This document shows positions 10,854-18,923 of a stretch of DNA of 64,000 nt, piece by piece. Position 1 is the first letter of the stretch. Each line of letters starts with the position of its first letter. Below the pieces are notes generated by a model. It was given only the letters and a program-made list of their open reading frames with translations. It was not told the origin of the DNA and did not search any database. A program made the position numbers and the translations under genes. Source of the DNA: Paenibacillus mucilaginosus 3016 (lineage in GTDB: Bacteria > Bacillota > Bacilli > Paenibacillales > NBRC-103111); assembly GCF_000250655.1 (NCBI RefSeq), contig NC_016935.1, positions 257,501 to 321,500 of the forward strand, read 5' to 3'.

Positions 10854-11360
10854 TTAACGTGCTTTTTCTCTGCCGGTTACGGAGCCGTTGGTGGTCGTCG
10901 TTGTCGTGTAAGTGTCATGGTCGCGGTCTCTCTCACGGCCGCGCAGACCCATCAGACCGGCGAGACCCAGCAGGCCGAGCCAGCCCCAATCCATGCCGTC
11001 ATCGTCTGCGGCAGAGGTTTGGTTATAGCCGGTGCCCGTACCGCTTGTACCGCTCAGGTTATTGGAAGTGCCGCCGCTGGATGTGCCGTCACTTGTACCG
11101 TCGATGCCGCTGTTGGTGTTGATGCCGCCGGACGTGCTGTCGGAGCCGCTCATCGTGCTGGTACCGGACGTGCTGTCTGTGCCGCTTGTCGAAGTACCCG
11201 AGCCTGTGCTATTCATGGTGCCGGTGCTGCTGGTACTTGTGCTGCTGCCCGTCATTCCGGAGTCTGTCGTCCCTGCTGCTCCATCGGACGCCAGGGCTGC
11301 TGTTCCCAGAGAAGTGGCCAGTGCTACGGTCAGGCAGGTTACGCGCAATGTTTTCAACAT
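10854..11360 (-). CDS. WGxxGxxG-type secreted or membrane-anchored Ser/Thr/Gly-rich protein
   Basis: The 168-aa protein has a signal peptide (MLKTLRVTCLTVALATS, cleavage near ALASD), then about 90 residues of low-complexity Ser/Thr/Gly. A DDDGMDWGWLGLLGLAG stretch follows, then a short hydrophobic run and a charged RGRERDRD tail. The WGWLGLLGLAGLMGL segment is the hallmark of the WGxxGxxG family described from Gram-positive and cyanobacterial genomes, whose function is unknown. A hydrophobic run plus basic end suggests membrane retention or sorting (inference). A GGAGATGATCGAAC site precedes the ATG. It may share regulation with the two small minus-strand genes upstream. Confidence 0.8.
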   Translation of the reverse strand: MLKTLRVTCLTVALATSLGTAALASDGAAGTTDSGMTGSSTSTSSTGTMNSTGSGTSTSGTDSTSGTSTMSGSDSTSGGINTNSGIDGTSDGTSSGGTSNNLSGTSGTGTGYNQTSAADDDGMDWGWLGLLGLAGLMGLRGRERDRDHDTYTTTTTTNGSVTGREKAR

Positions 11361-11426
11361 GTTCGATCATCTCCTTAAAAATGGGTTTGAATGGCTTGTC
11401 AAAAAGGGACGGTCAGTATCAAATCG

Positions 11427-11636
11427 TCAGCTCTCCTGACGCTGGCGGGCACGGGCTTCGCCGCCCTTCTCCCCAATCTCCTGGTAGAACTCCTTGTCAT
11501 GGGATTCTGCGGTAGCTTCGCCGCCTTTGCGACCAATCTCCTGATAGAACTCCTTGTCATGCGTCCTTGCCGTAGCTTCGCCGCCCTTACGACCTGCTTC
11601 TTCACGGCTCATCTTGTTGTCGTTGTTCTCTGCCAT
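11427..11636 (-). CDS. KGG-repeat stress protein (GsiB-like)
   Basis: The 69-aa hydrophilic protein contains three copies of a 20-22 residue motif of the form EEAGRKGGEATARTHDKEFY, the KGG repeat of general-stress proteins such as B. subtilis GsiB. Such proteins resemble plant LEA proteins and are linked to desiccation or general stress; the exact role is unknown. The ATG at 11636 (MAENNDNK) has AAGGAG eight to nine bases upstream. A GTG three codons earlier overlaps that site and was not used. The repeats are also near-perfect at DNA level. Confidence 0.88.
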   Translation of the reverse strand: MAENNDNKMSREEAGRKGGEATARTHDKEFYQEIGRKGGEATAESHDKEFYQEIGEKGGEARARQRQES

Positions 11637-11863
11637 GGGAATCACTCCTTATCGGTTGTTGGTCCTGCCTAGACCTTCCTTACCCTCCTCAGATTTGGAT
11701 AAAACAGCCAAATGCTATGGGTAGGGAAAAGAAGAACACTTCCCTGCGATCCCGGGTGTGCGATCCATCGTACGCTCGGGCGGGCGGATATCACGGTCAC
11801 GAACCCCGGTCAGAGCCGGTTATTAGGGGATAAGCTGGTACCGAAAGCCGCCCCAAACGGGAA

Positions 11864-11897
11864 GAACCCGCCTAGCACGGAACGTGCGGGCGGGTTC
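11864..11897 (-). terminator. Terminator hairpin after the acidic small protein gene
   Basis: An outer stem GAACCCGCC/GGCGGGTTC encloses an inner GCACG/CGTGC hairpin. On the minus strand it is followed by TTC and TTT tracts and lies 29 bases past the stop of the gene at 11926-12219. Confidence 0.65.
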
Positions 11898-11925
11898 GGA
11901 TACTCCGGTAACCTGTATGAACGAC

Positions 11926-12219
11926 TTATACAAACTCGTCACTCTCAGGGTCATAATAATCAATCTGATCGGGGAAGGAAGCCCGGCCTGCCAAGGCCGC
12001 ATTCTGCATGATCTGGAACCAGCGGTCGGTTCCTTCATCGGCTTCGTCCTCATCGCTTCCCTGATGCTGTCCGCTGCCTGCGAACCCTTCGCTCATCTGG
12101 GCGCTTGGGCCCGCCGCATCGTTCTCCGCATTCCGGTTTGCGGCCGCCTCCCCTGCAGGGGGATTCATTCCGAAGAGGGCTTCCGCTTCGGCTTCCTTCG
12201 ATTCGTTATACTCTGTCAT
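11926..12219 (-). CDS. Hypothetical acidic small protein
   Basis: The 97-aa protein is strongly acidic and rich in Glu, Asp, Ala and Gly. It has no signal peptide or membrane segment, and an aromatic C-terminal part (RWFQIMQNAALAG, QIDYYDPESDEFV). The ATG is preceded on the minus strand by GGAGGAAAGGAG at a good distance, so it is probably expressed. I do not recognise the family. It lies with a KGG stress protein and a WGxxGxxG protein on the same strand, so a role in stress or sporulation is possible but unproven. Confidence 0.65.
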   Translation of the reverse strand: MTEYNESKEAEAEALFGMNPPAGEAAANRNAENDAAGPSAQMSEGFAGSGQHQGSDEDEADEGTDRWFQIMQNAALAGRASFPDQIDYYDPESDEFV

Positions 12220-12424
12220 ATGCCCTGCTCCTTTCCTCCGGCGGATGGTATTTCTTACGATTTCCTATTCCCGCCAGAATTATGAATGCCATCTTAGGCA
12301 TGGCGTAACACTAAACTCAAATCCGCCTAATAAAAGGCTAACACTTTTTTGATACGATGGCTTGGCAGAAGCTCCGAACCCTGGCGTTCGGAGGAAAAAT
12401 GCAGGAAAAGGCAGGAGGCGGCTT

Positions 12425-12811
12425 ATGGCAAAGGGAATGAGGACGGCGCAAAGCGTGCTGCTGGTGACTGCGGACGCGGCGCTGGCTTCTTATATCGATA
12501 GTATTCTGAATAAAGGGCTCGGCATCCGGATCGTGCATGTCCATTCGTTCGCTGAGGCGCGTACCGGATTCGCTCAAGGAGGCTTCTCTGCGGTATTGGC
12601 TGACCTGCCAGACGTCTCTGTAGAGGAACTGGGCTTCTGGAAGACGGAGGTGCCTGTCCTGCTGCTCGCCACGGAGGAAGCGAGACCGGCAGCCCGCCGG
12701 GCGGTAGAGGAAGGACTGGCATTGCTCTATATGATTCGTGACGGTCTGTCCCCGGATACGCTGATCGGAGCCGTAATGGATGCAGTTGAGCGTCCGGGGA
12801 CGCTGTGGTAG
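12425..12811 (+). CDS. Degenerate receiver-like (CheY-fold) protein
   Basis: The 128-aa single-domain protein has receiver-like alternation (QSVLLVTADAALASYI, SAVLADLPD, VPVLLLATEE, then a final helix). The acidic pocket and invariant lysine are altered: the usual K region reads ALLYMIRDGL. It may therefore bind a partner without being phosphorylated (inference). The ATG follows AGGAGGCGGCTT. A diguanylate cyclase starts 97 bases downstream on the same strand, suggesting a signalling pair. Family identity is only moderately certain. Confidence 0.6.
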   Translation: MAKGMRTAQSVLLVTADAALASYIDSILNKGLGIRIVHVHSFAEARTGFAQGGFSAVLADLPDVSVEELGFWKTEVPVLLLATEEARPAARRAVEEGLALLYMIRDGLSPDTLIGAVMDAVERPGTLW

Positions 12812-12908
12812 CACTGCAGGAGAGCAGAGCAGCCAGGCAGGCGATAGGCGTTAGCCGGGGATGAACGGGATCAAGGCGGACAGACGGCTGGGGAAGGAGG
12901 GGATGACA

Positions 12909-13949
12909 TTGAACAAGAGCAAGGGGCCGGAGGAGACCCTGCCGCGTTGGAACCGCAAGCTCCTCAATGCCTATTGGTTTTTTGTCATCTCCATGACGGC
13001 GGGCGAGACGGCAAACCTCTTTTTGGCGGAATCGCCGGCGTGGGAGTTTATCGTGCAGTCCATTGTGCGCCCTACCCTGCTTTTCGTTGCGATCATGGCT
13101 CTGAGCGAATGGGGTTACCGAAAACTCAGTATGTCCAGTCCCTTGATCGTGATCTTCACGGGCCATCTGCTCATTACCGTGGGCGTGTGGGTGCATGCGG
13201 TGGTGGACAGCATTCTGCTGATCTACGTGCTGCCACTGCTTGTGTCGGTTTTTTACTTTCAGAAAAAGTATGTCTACCTTGCCAGCGCATTGAATCTGGC
13301 ATCCTTCCTCCTGCTGTATCTCCTCAATCCCATTCTCTATGAGCGGACTTCGGGCGTGGAGGTTATGACCACCGTGCTTCTTCTGGGTTATGGCAGTCCT
13401 TATGTAGCGGCCAAGATCATGGACCGCGGTGTCGATCTCATGCGGGACCTCAAGACGGACGCGCTTACGGGATTATACAACCATATTACCTTCCACGGGT
13501 TCCTGGACCGCGCCTTGGAGCGACAGCAGGCCGGGGCGGGCGGTGCCATGCTAGCCGTGATGGACATCGATCACTTCAAAAGCGTGAACGACACGTACGG
13601 GCACCGGGCAGGGGACTTCGTGCTGCGGCGCGTGGCGGCGATCATCCAAAGCCGCATCGGTCCGGATGATACAGCGGCCCGGTACGGGGGCGAAGAGTTC
13701 GCGCTCTTGATGCCGTCGAGGTCCGAGCAGGAGGCTTATGCGCTGTGTGAGGACATCCGCCTGCAGCTTGCGGCTGCGGCTCATCAGGAGCTCGACGGCC
13801 GGGCGGTCACGATCTCGGTCGGCCTCTGCAGGCTGAGACCGGGGATGGACAAGGAGGCCTGGTTCCAGAGGGCGGATGCGCTGCTGTACCGTGCCAAGCG
13901 GGAGGGCCGCAACCGGACAGTGAGAGAGGACGACCCCGGGGGCGCCTGA
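12909..13949 (+). CDS. Membrane diguanylate cyclase (GGDEF)
   Basis: The enzyme makes cyclic di-GMP from two GTP. The N-terminal half (about residues 14-175) has five or six hydrophobic segments, a membrane sensor of unrecognised type. The C-terminal GGDEF domain shows DALTGLYNH, DIDHFKSVNDTYGH and the active YGGEEF near residue 260. The position expected for an inhibitory RxxD site reads GPDD, so product inhibition at that site is probably absent. The TTG at 12909 has AAGGAGG eight bases ahead; the ATG at 12903 is only two bases from it, and an ATG at 12861 is also possible. It follows the receiver-like gene by 97 bases. Confidence 0.88.
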   Translation: MNKSKGPEETLPRWNRKLLNAYWFFVISMTAGETANLFLAESPAWEFIVQSIVRPTLLFVAIMALSEWGYRKLSMSSPLIVIFTGHLLITVGVWVHAVVDSILLIYVLPLLVSVFYFQKKYVYLASALNLASFLLLYLLNPILYERTSGVEVMTTVLLLGYGSPYVAAKIMDRGVDLMRDLKTDALTGLYNHITFHGFLDRALERQQAGAGGAMLAVMDIDHFKSVNDTYGHRAGDFVLRRVAAIIQSRIGPDDTAARYGGEEFALLMPSRSEQEAYALCEDIRLQLAAAAHQELDGRAVTISVGLCRLRPGMDKEAWFQRADALLYRAKREGRNRTVREDDPGGA

Positions 13950-13960
13950 GCGTTTATTAA

Positions 13961-14011
13961 AAATATCAGATGACGGAAACGAGCCAAAGCGAGTTATCGC
14001 TTCTGATATTT
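13961..14011. repeat. Nested inverted repeat after the diguanylate cyclase gene
   Basis: AAATATCAGA (13961-13970) is inversely repeated as TCTGATATTT (14002-14011). Inside, AGCGA/TCGCT forms a second small hairpin. The A/T ends could make it part of a termination region together with the hairpin at 14022-14053. Confidence 0.5.
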
Positions 14012-14021
14012 CAAAAAGAAA

Positions 14022-14053
14022 ACCGTCCGGAAGCGTGCCCGGACGGTGTTTTT
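14022..14053. terminator. Bidirectional terminator between convergent genes
   Basis: The perfect 9-bp stem ACCGTCCGG/CCGGACGGT is followed by GTTTTT on the plus strand and TTTTC with a later T tract on the minus strand. It lies between the diguanylate cyclase gene and the convergent SPW-repeat gene. Confidence 0.85.
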
Positions 14054-14090
14054 GGGTATTTGGGGTATACCTGCCGGAGATCGTTCGCGA

Positions 14091-14405
14091 TTACCGGCCT
14101 TCCATGTTGTAGAAGGTCAGGAGAACGGCGGCGAGGCCGAGCAGGAGATAGAGCGAAGCCTGCAGGAGCGGGAAGGGGAACGCCATGGCAAAAATCATAA
14201 GCCAGACGCCCGACAGCAGCGAAATCCAGTTGAAGAGCGAATCCCAGCCGGATTTGCCGTAGCCAAGCAGACTGGACAGGAGCAGGACACCGCCTCCGAT
14301 AACGGAAGACCAGAGTGCACCACTGCTGCCGGCAAAGCCCATAATCCACGGAGCCATGATGAACCACAGGCCGATCAGTGCCACGAGCGAGCTGCGTTGA
14401 GTCAT
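14091..14405 (-). CDS. SPW-repeat membrane protein
   Basis: The 104-aa protein has four hydrophobic segments and WxxxAPWIMGF and WLMIFAMAFPF motifs typical of SPW-repeat proteins, integral membrane proteins of unknown function. The ATG at 14405 is preceded by AAGGAGGTG about nine bases upstream; a longer in-frame reading to 14435 would start before that site. It is divergent from hprK. A -10-like TATACT (14455-14460, minus strand) lies next to a perfect cre box at 14461-14474, so CcpA control is likely. Confidence 0.8.
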   Translation of the reverse strand: MTQRSSLVALIGLWFIMAPWIMGFAGSSGALWSSVIGGGVLLLSSLLGYGKSGWDSLFNWISLLSGVWLMIFAMAFPFPLLQASLYLLLGLAAVLLTFYNMEGR

Positions 14406-14460
14406 TGATCTGCACCTCCTTGGGTAGAAGGACATCCGGGTCCTTCTGTGATATAGTATA

Positions 14461-14474
14461 TGTAAGCGTTATCA
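14461..14474. promoter_or_regulatory. Perfect cre box (CcpA operator)
   Basis: TGTAAGCGTTATCA matches the consensus TGWAANCGNTNWCA at all positions. It sits between the divergent SPW-repeat gene and hprK, directly upstream of a minus-strand TATACT box. CcpA bound with serine-phosphorylated HPr would be expected to act here. Confidence 0.75.
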
Positions 14475-14633
14475 CAAAAGTGACACAAGCTTGCGAAAAA
14501 TAGGATATCATCCCGCACTATGTTGAAAAACAGACAAGCCGGCCGAATCATGGAGAAGGGATACCCCTTCCCATGTAGAATAGTGTGATCTAGGAAGCTC
14601 ACGTCTGCAGGAACCAAGGAGGAAACGAACAAA

Positions 14634-15545
14634 GTGAATACCGTAACCGTTCAGCAGCTGGTGGACCGTTTCTCGCTGGAGGTGCTTGCGGGCAAGGACC
14701 AGCTGCACCGCACGATCGCGAAAACCCGGGTGTACCGGCCGGGCCTCGAGTTTGCCGGCTATTATGATTTTTTCTCCCATGCGCATGTACAGATCCTGGG
14801 CCGCAAGGAGATTAACTACCTGCACAAGCTCACGGAAGAAGAACGGAATCTGCGCATCGGCAACGTGGTCAAATACCATCCGCCCTGCTTCGTGGTGACC
14901 CGGGGCCAGGAGGGGCTCAAGTACCTGAAGAAATACTGCGAGGAAGAGGGCATTCCCTTGCTCCGCACGGGAGAGGCGACGAGCAAGGTGATGCCGATGA
15001 TGGATATCTACCTGGCCAAGGAGCTGGCCGAGGAAGCCGCCATCCACGGGGTATGCGTCAATGTGTCCGGTATCGGCATCCTGCTGCGCGGCAAATCGGG
15101 CGTCGGCAAGAGCGAGACCGCCCATACGCTCATCCGCCGGGGACATCGGCTGGTCGCGGACGATATCGTCGTACTCAAGAAGATCTCGCCGGAGACGATC
15201 ATCGGCACCCACAACGGCAAGACGAAGGAGTTCCTGGCCCTGCGGAGCATCGGGCTCATCAATGTCTCCAGGCTGTACGGGCGCAAGGCGTTCCAGGATG
15301 AGACGCGGATCGTGCTCGACATCGAGCTGACGAAGTGGCAGGAGAATGCGCTGAACAACGAGCTGGAGCTCGAACCGAAATACACCGAGTACATGGATGT
15401 GAAAATCCCGCATATTGAAATTCAGCTGCAGCCGGGACGCGACGTCGCCGGACTGGTGGAAGCCGCGGCCAATAACTGGTATCTGCGCCAGCAGGGCTAC
15501 AGTGCGGCGGAGGATTTCATGAAGCGTCTGCAGAGCGAGGATTGA
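14634..15545 (+). CDS. hprK: HPr kinase/phosphorylase
   Basis: This bifunctional cytoplasmic enzyme phosphorylates HPr on its regulatory serine when glycolytic intermediates are high, and removes the phosphate when they fall. It thereby sets carbon catabolite repression through CcpA. The 303 aa contain the Walker A loop GKSGVGKSET (about 153-162), the VADDIV segment with acidic catalytic residues, and the conserved C-terminal region near KIPHIEIQLQPGRDVA. The GTG start follows AAGGAGGAAACGAACAAA. In many Firmicutes hprK is followed by lgt; here the next gene is a dehydrogenase 195 bases away. Its substrate HPr is encoded at 8514. Confidence 0.97.
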   Translation: MNTVTVQQLVDRFSLEVLAGKDQLHRTIAKTRVYRPGLEFAGYYDFFSHAHVQILGRKEINYLHKLTEEERNLRIGNVVKYHPPCFVVTRGQEGLKYLKKYCEEEGIPLLRTGEATSKVMPMMDIYLAKELAEEAAIHGVCVNVSGIGILLRGKSGVGKSETAHTLIRRGHRLVADDIVVLKKISPETIIGTHNGKTKEFLALRSIGLINVSRLYGRKAFQDETRIVLDIELTKWQENALNNELELEPKYTEYMDVKIPHIEIQLQPGRDVAGLVEAAANNWYLRQQGYSAAEDFMKRLQSED

Positions 15546-15677
15546 AGTCAAACAGGAAGGGGAGGGTGCTGCGAGAGCGGCACTCTTTTTTGTCATACAT
15601 GGAATAAGTGAGGGGAACGGAGGCAGCGGTTAGGCCCAAAGCCGTGTAAAAAGGAGAGGTCGGAGGGTAAGAAGGGG

Positions 15678-15691
15678 GGAAGGCGTTTACA
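15678..15691. promoter_or_regulatory. cre-like sequence upstream of the uronate-dehydrogenase-like gene
   Basis: GGAAGGCGTTTACA matches the cre consensus except at two positions (first base and fifth base). It lies 50 bases before the start at 15741, which would suit catabolite control of a sugar-acid gene. It is weaker than the site at 14461. Confidence 0.4.
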
Positions 15692-15740
15692 CTAGGGAAA
15701 GTGGATCTCTTACCCATATCGCTGAGAGGAGAGGAAGAGG

Positions 15741-16547
15741 ATGGAGCATTCCAAACGGCTGCTGATTACCGGAGCGGGAGGAAGGATCGGAAGCTGTCTG
15801 GCGGAAGGCCTGAGAGCCCATGGCGGTTATGAGGTGGTGGCGGCCGACCTGAAAGAGGACAAGACGGCGGGCATCCTGCAGCTCGATGTGACCGACGGGG
15901 AGCGGCTGAACGAGCTGGCGCAGGGTGTGGATACGATTATGCATTTTGCATGGGCGAAGGATGAAGGGGACTTTCTCGGTAAAGTGCTGCCGGTGAATGT
16001 CACCGGGGCGTACCATGTATACGAGGCGGCCCGGCTGAACGGGGTGAAGCGGGTGATCTTCGCCTCCTCGAACCATGCAACGGGCTTCTATGAAGTCGGG
16101 GAAGACGTCATGCCGGACGAGCCATACCGCCCGGACAGCTTCTACGGGCTCAGCAAATGCTACATCGAGCTCCTCGGCCGTTATTATGCGGACAAGTACG
16201 GCGTGTCGTCCATCAATCTGCGGATCGGGAACTTCCCGGGTGACGACCAGCCTCATTCGGAGCGGGCCGCCCATATTTTTATCTCGGAGCGGGATATGAT
16301 CTCCCTGGCGGTATGCTGTATCGAAGCGGGTCCGGAGATCGATTTCCTGAGCCTGTACGGGACCTCGGCGAATACGGACAACTATTACGACATCGGCTAT
16401 CTGGAGGAGCTGATCGGCTATAAGCCGCAGGATGACGGCCGGACACTGCTGGAGGAGGCGAGGCGCCGGCATGTGAAGATCAAGGACGATGAGACCTGCT
16501 TCCAGGGTGGAGCGGTAGAGAAGGAGCAGCCGCAGGATAGGCGATAG
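15741..16547 (+). CDS. NAD-dependent epimerase/dehydratase, uronate-dehydrogenase-like
   Basis: This is an extended short-chain dehydrogenase of 268 aa. The NAD-binding motif is GAGGRIGS near the N-terminus, the acidic D of VAADLKED selects NAD over NADP, the conserved S lies in FASSNHATGF and the catalytic YxxxK is YGLSK. The SNHATGFY and NLRIGNFP segments resemble uronate dehydrogenases, which oxidise hexuronates to aldarolactones (family knowledge). A sugar epimerase role cannot be excluded. The ATG follows GAGAGGAAGAGG. A weak cre-like box lies upstream. Confidence 0.8.
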   Translation: MEHSKRLLITGAGGRIGSCLAEGLRAHGGYEVVAADLKEDKTAGILQLDVTDGERLNELAQGVDTIMHFAWAKDEGDFLGKVLPVNVTGAYHVYEAARLNGVKRVIFASSNHATGFYEVGEDVMPDEPYRPDSFYGLSKCYIELLGRYYADKYGVSSINLRIGNFPGDDQPHSERAAHIFISERDMISLAVCCIEAGPEIDFLSLYGTSANTDNYYDIGYLEELIGYKPQDDGRTLLEEARRRHVKIKDDETCFQGGAVEKEQPQDRR

Positions 16548-16752
16548 CCTGGCATGGCTGGGCTGACGGGAATGCTTGGGAGCAGCGGCCGCTGAGCTTC
16601 TGAACAGGTACTTGGAGCGGAAGAGGCTCAGCCGACCTGCATGTGAGGGGGGGAGTGACGGAGGGCATGATCCGGGGAGGCGGTTTAGCGGGGCGGGTTT
16701 CGGTTAATGAACGGTAGACCGTACCATTCCCCCGTGAAGAGAGGTGAGAAGC

Positions 16753-17121
16753 ATGGATCTGGACAAGCTGCTGATCAAACTGGCAGGCAACGGCTTCATT
16801 GTCGTCCTGTTCCTGATGATGCTGACGGATGCGTCGTTCCTCGGAGCCCTGGTCACCGCCCTGCTGCTTTCCATTGTGGCGTGGTTCTTAGGCGACCGCT
16901 TCCTTCTTCCGAGAAGCAGCAATGTGATCGCAACAGCCGCCGACGGCGTGCTGGCCGCCATGGTCCTGTGGGCCGCCGCACGGATCGCCCCCTGGGAGAT
17001 GTCCGTGCCCAAGCTCATCGGTCTGGTCGTCATCCTGGGCGCTTTCGAAGCCCTGTTCCACTTCTTCCTGCAGCGCCGTGACCCGTATTACCGCGGCGAG
17101 GCAGGCCGTGCCAAGGCCTAA
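16753..17121 (+). CDS. DUF2512 family membrane protein (YndM-like)
   Basis: The 122-aa protein has four hydrophobic helices and a short basic tail ending near YRGEAGRAKA. It matches the pattern of DUF2512 proteins (B. subtilis YndM), of unknown function. The ATG at 16753 has GAGGTGAG seven bases upstream, which favours it over a codon three positions earlier. A strong hairpin follows at 17148. The 205 bases before it hold no gene I can support. Confidence 0.75.
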   Translation: MDLDKLLIKLAGNGFIVVLFLMMLTDASFLGALVTALLLSIVAWFLGDRFLLPRSSNVIATAADGVLAAMVLWAAARIAPWEMSVPKLIGLVVILGAFEALFHFFLQRRDPYYRGEAGRAKA

Positions 17122-17147
17122 GGGAAATGAGCACGGGAAGAACGGAA

Positions 17148-17180
17148 ACAGCCGCCAAGCATGGGCTTGGCGGCTGTTTG
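17148..17180 (+). terminator. Terminator hairpin after the DUF2512 gene
   Basis: The perfect 13-bp stem ACAGCCGCCAAGC/GCTTGGCGGCTGT with loop ATGG is followed by TTTGG. The stem is very strong, but the T tract is short. Confidence 0.75.
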
Positions 17181-17349
17181 GCTGCAATGCCCAGGCAGCG
17201 GGGAAGGGCCGACCGGGACGTGAAGGGGACTGCACGCTCCTGCACATCGCTGCTGCTCGTAAATGCCGGCCTGACGGTCGGCTTCCTGTGCCCCGGTCAG
17301 GCCGCTGCACCCGGGCCTGGTGAGCGGCTGTTCGTTCGGAAACGGCCGT

Positions 17350-18636
17350 TTATCTTTTGACCACGGTGAAGTTATCCTGGATGAGCAGCCAGTTCTGCGG
17401 GAACGGCAGACCGAGCTTCCAGTAGCTTACCCCACGCAGACCGAGCTCTTTGACCAGGTTGAACTTGGCCTGGATGGACCGCGCGTCTTCGAACCAGACG
17501 ATATGCTGCTTGCGGTTGTTATCCCAGTAGCTGAAATGCGGAGCCTGGGCGGTGTAATCGTATTCGATCGACACCTGCTCCCGGTGGGCGAGCTCAATGG
17601 CCTGCTGGGGGCTGAGCGCCTTGGCGTAAGCCCCGCCGGGAACGAAAGGAAGCGTCCAGTCGTAGCCGTACAGGTTCTGGCCCATCATGATCTTGGAGCC
17701 GGGCATCTCCGTCAGTGCGTATTCGAGCACCCGCCGCACCTCGCGGATCGGGGAGACGGGCATGGCCGGCCCTCCGCTGTAGCCCCATTCGTAGGTCATG
17801 ATGACGACGAAGTCGGCGATCTCGCCATGCGCCTTGTAATCATGGGCGGTGTACCATTCGCCGGTCTGGGCGGCGCTGGTCTTGGGGGCCAGGGCCGTGG
17901 ACATGAGATAGCCCTGCTGGTGGATCCGGTCCGCCGCCTTGCGGAGGAAGTTGTTGTAAGCTTCCCGGTCGACGGGGCGCAGGTGCTCGATATCAAAGTG
18001 GATGTCGCGGAAGCCGAGCAGCCGTGCAGTCCGCAGGATGTTGTCGAGCAGCGTGTTCTGGAGCGTCTCGTTCGTCAGAATGACCCGGCCGAGATCGGCG
18101 CTGAACTGGTCGTTCTCCAAATTGGTGACGACCATCATCAGCGTAACGCCCTGAGCCTGGGCGATCCGTCTCAGGTTATCGAGCGGGGGAGGCTGCAGGG
18201 TGCCGTTGCGGTTGATGCGGAAGGAGAACGGCGCCAGGTAGGTCAGGTAGGGAGCGGCTTCACGGGCCGACTGAGTGAGCCTCGGGGAGACCTCGTCCCC
18301 GCGCGGCTCCAGATAGGCGTTGAATTCCGCCGTGCGCTTCGGACCCGGCGGAATGTAGAGCCGGAGGCCGACCCTCAGCGGCTGCCCCGCGTTCAACCCG
18401 TTGACCTGGGCCAGCCTGGCGGGTGTCGTGCCGAATCGTGCGGCAATCGAGGTCAGCGTATCCCCGGCCCGCACCCAGTAGTAGCGTCCGACGATGGGAA
18501 TAACGAGTGCCTGTCCTACTACCAGTGACCTGCCGACCGGGATTTCATTGGCATCTGCAAGCTCCTGCACCGTTACATCATAGGCCTGCGACAGCCGGAA
18601 GAGCGTCTGGCCCGGCTGAACCACATGAATCTGCAT
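17350..18636 (-). CDS. sleL: Spore cortex-lytic LysM-GH18 glycosidase (SleL/YaaH-like)
   Basis: The 428-aa protein has two N-terminal LysM domains (about 3-47 and 52-95; HVVQPGQTLFRLS and YWVRAGDTLTSIA) that bind peptidoglycan. A GH18 domain follows to the C-terminus with the catalytic motif DIHFDIEHL. This is the arrangement of SleL/YaaH, the N-acetylglucosaminidase that degrades cortex fragments during germination. There is no classical signal peptide, as is usual for this spore-coat-associated enzyme. The ATG follows GAAGGAGGGAACAGC on the minus strand. It indicates an endospore former. A related LysM-GH18 such as YdhD is the main alternative. Confidence 0.9.
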   Translation of the reverse strand: MQIHVVQPGQTLFRLSQAYDVTVQELADANEIPVGRSLVVGQALVIPIVGRYYWVRAGDTLTSIAARFGTTPARLAQVNGLNAGQPLRVGLRLYIPPGPKRTAEFNAYLEPRGDEVSPRLTQSAREAAPYLTYLAPFSFRINRNGTLQPPPLDNLRRIAQAQGVTLMMVVTNLENDQFSADLGRVILTNETLQNTLLDNILRTARLLGFRDIHFDIEHLRPVDREAYNNFLRKAADRIHQQGYLMSTALAPKTSAAQTGEWYTAHDYKAHGEIADFVVIMTYEWGYSGGPAMPVSPIREVRRVLEYALTEMPGSKIMMGQNLYGYDWTLPFVPGGAYAKALSPQQAIELAHREQVSIEYDYTAQAPHFSYWDNNRKQHIVWFEDARSIQAKFNLVKELGLRGVSYWKLGLPFPQNWLLIQDNFTVVKR

Positions 18637-18923
18637 GCTGTTCCCTCCTTCATGTACACCTTCACCGAAAACCCAATGCCGTTCCAGGCTCGCTGATCGT
18701 TTACCCTATTGATATTCGGTCAGGGAGCGGGGAATGTCATGCAATCGGGCGCAGGAAGGAGAATTTACGAAAAAGGACGAGATGGGGCCGTAAGGCAAGC
18801 ATTGATTCCGGGCGGAAGCCCTATGACAGCCGGGCTCGGAGAGCCGGGATAAGCATGAAGACTGGGCATGATGAACAAGCCAGCAGATGACGAATGCCGC
18901 AGGGGCTTGGGAGAAGACAGGCT

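Noticed and set aside
10665..11378. 237-aa plus-strand frame over the WGxxGxxG gene
   Set aside because: It is Ala/Val/Gly-rich antisense of a Ser/Thr/Gly repeat region; the minus frame has signal peptide and family motif.
11427..11636. Possible CRISPR-like or tandem DNA repeat (three near-identical ~60-base units)
   Set aside because: The repeats are codon-phased and code the KGG protein motif, so they are coding repeats.
17320..18528. 402-aa plus-strand frame opposite sleL
   Set aside because: The minus strand codes a clear LysM-GH18 enzyme; the plus frame has no recognisable domain.
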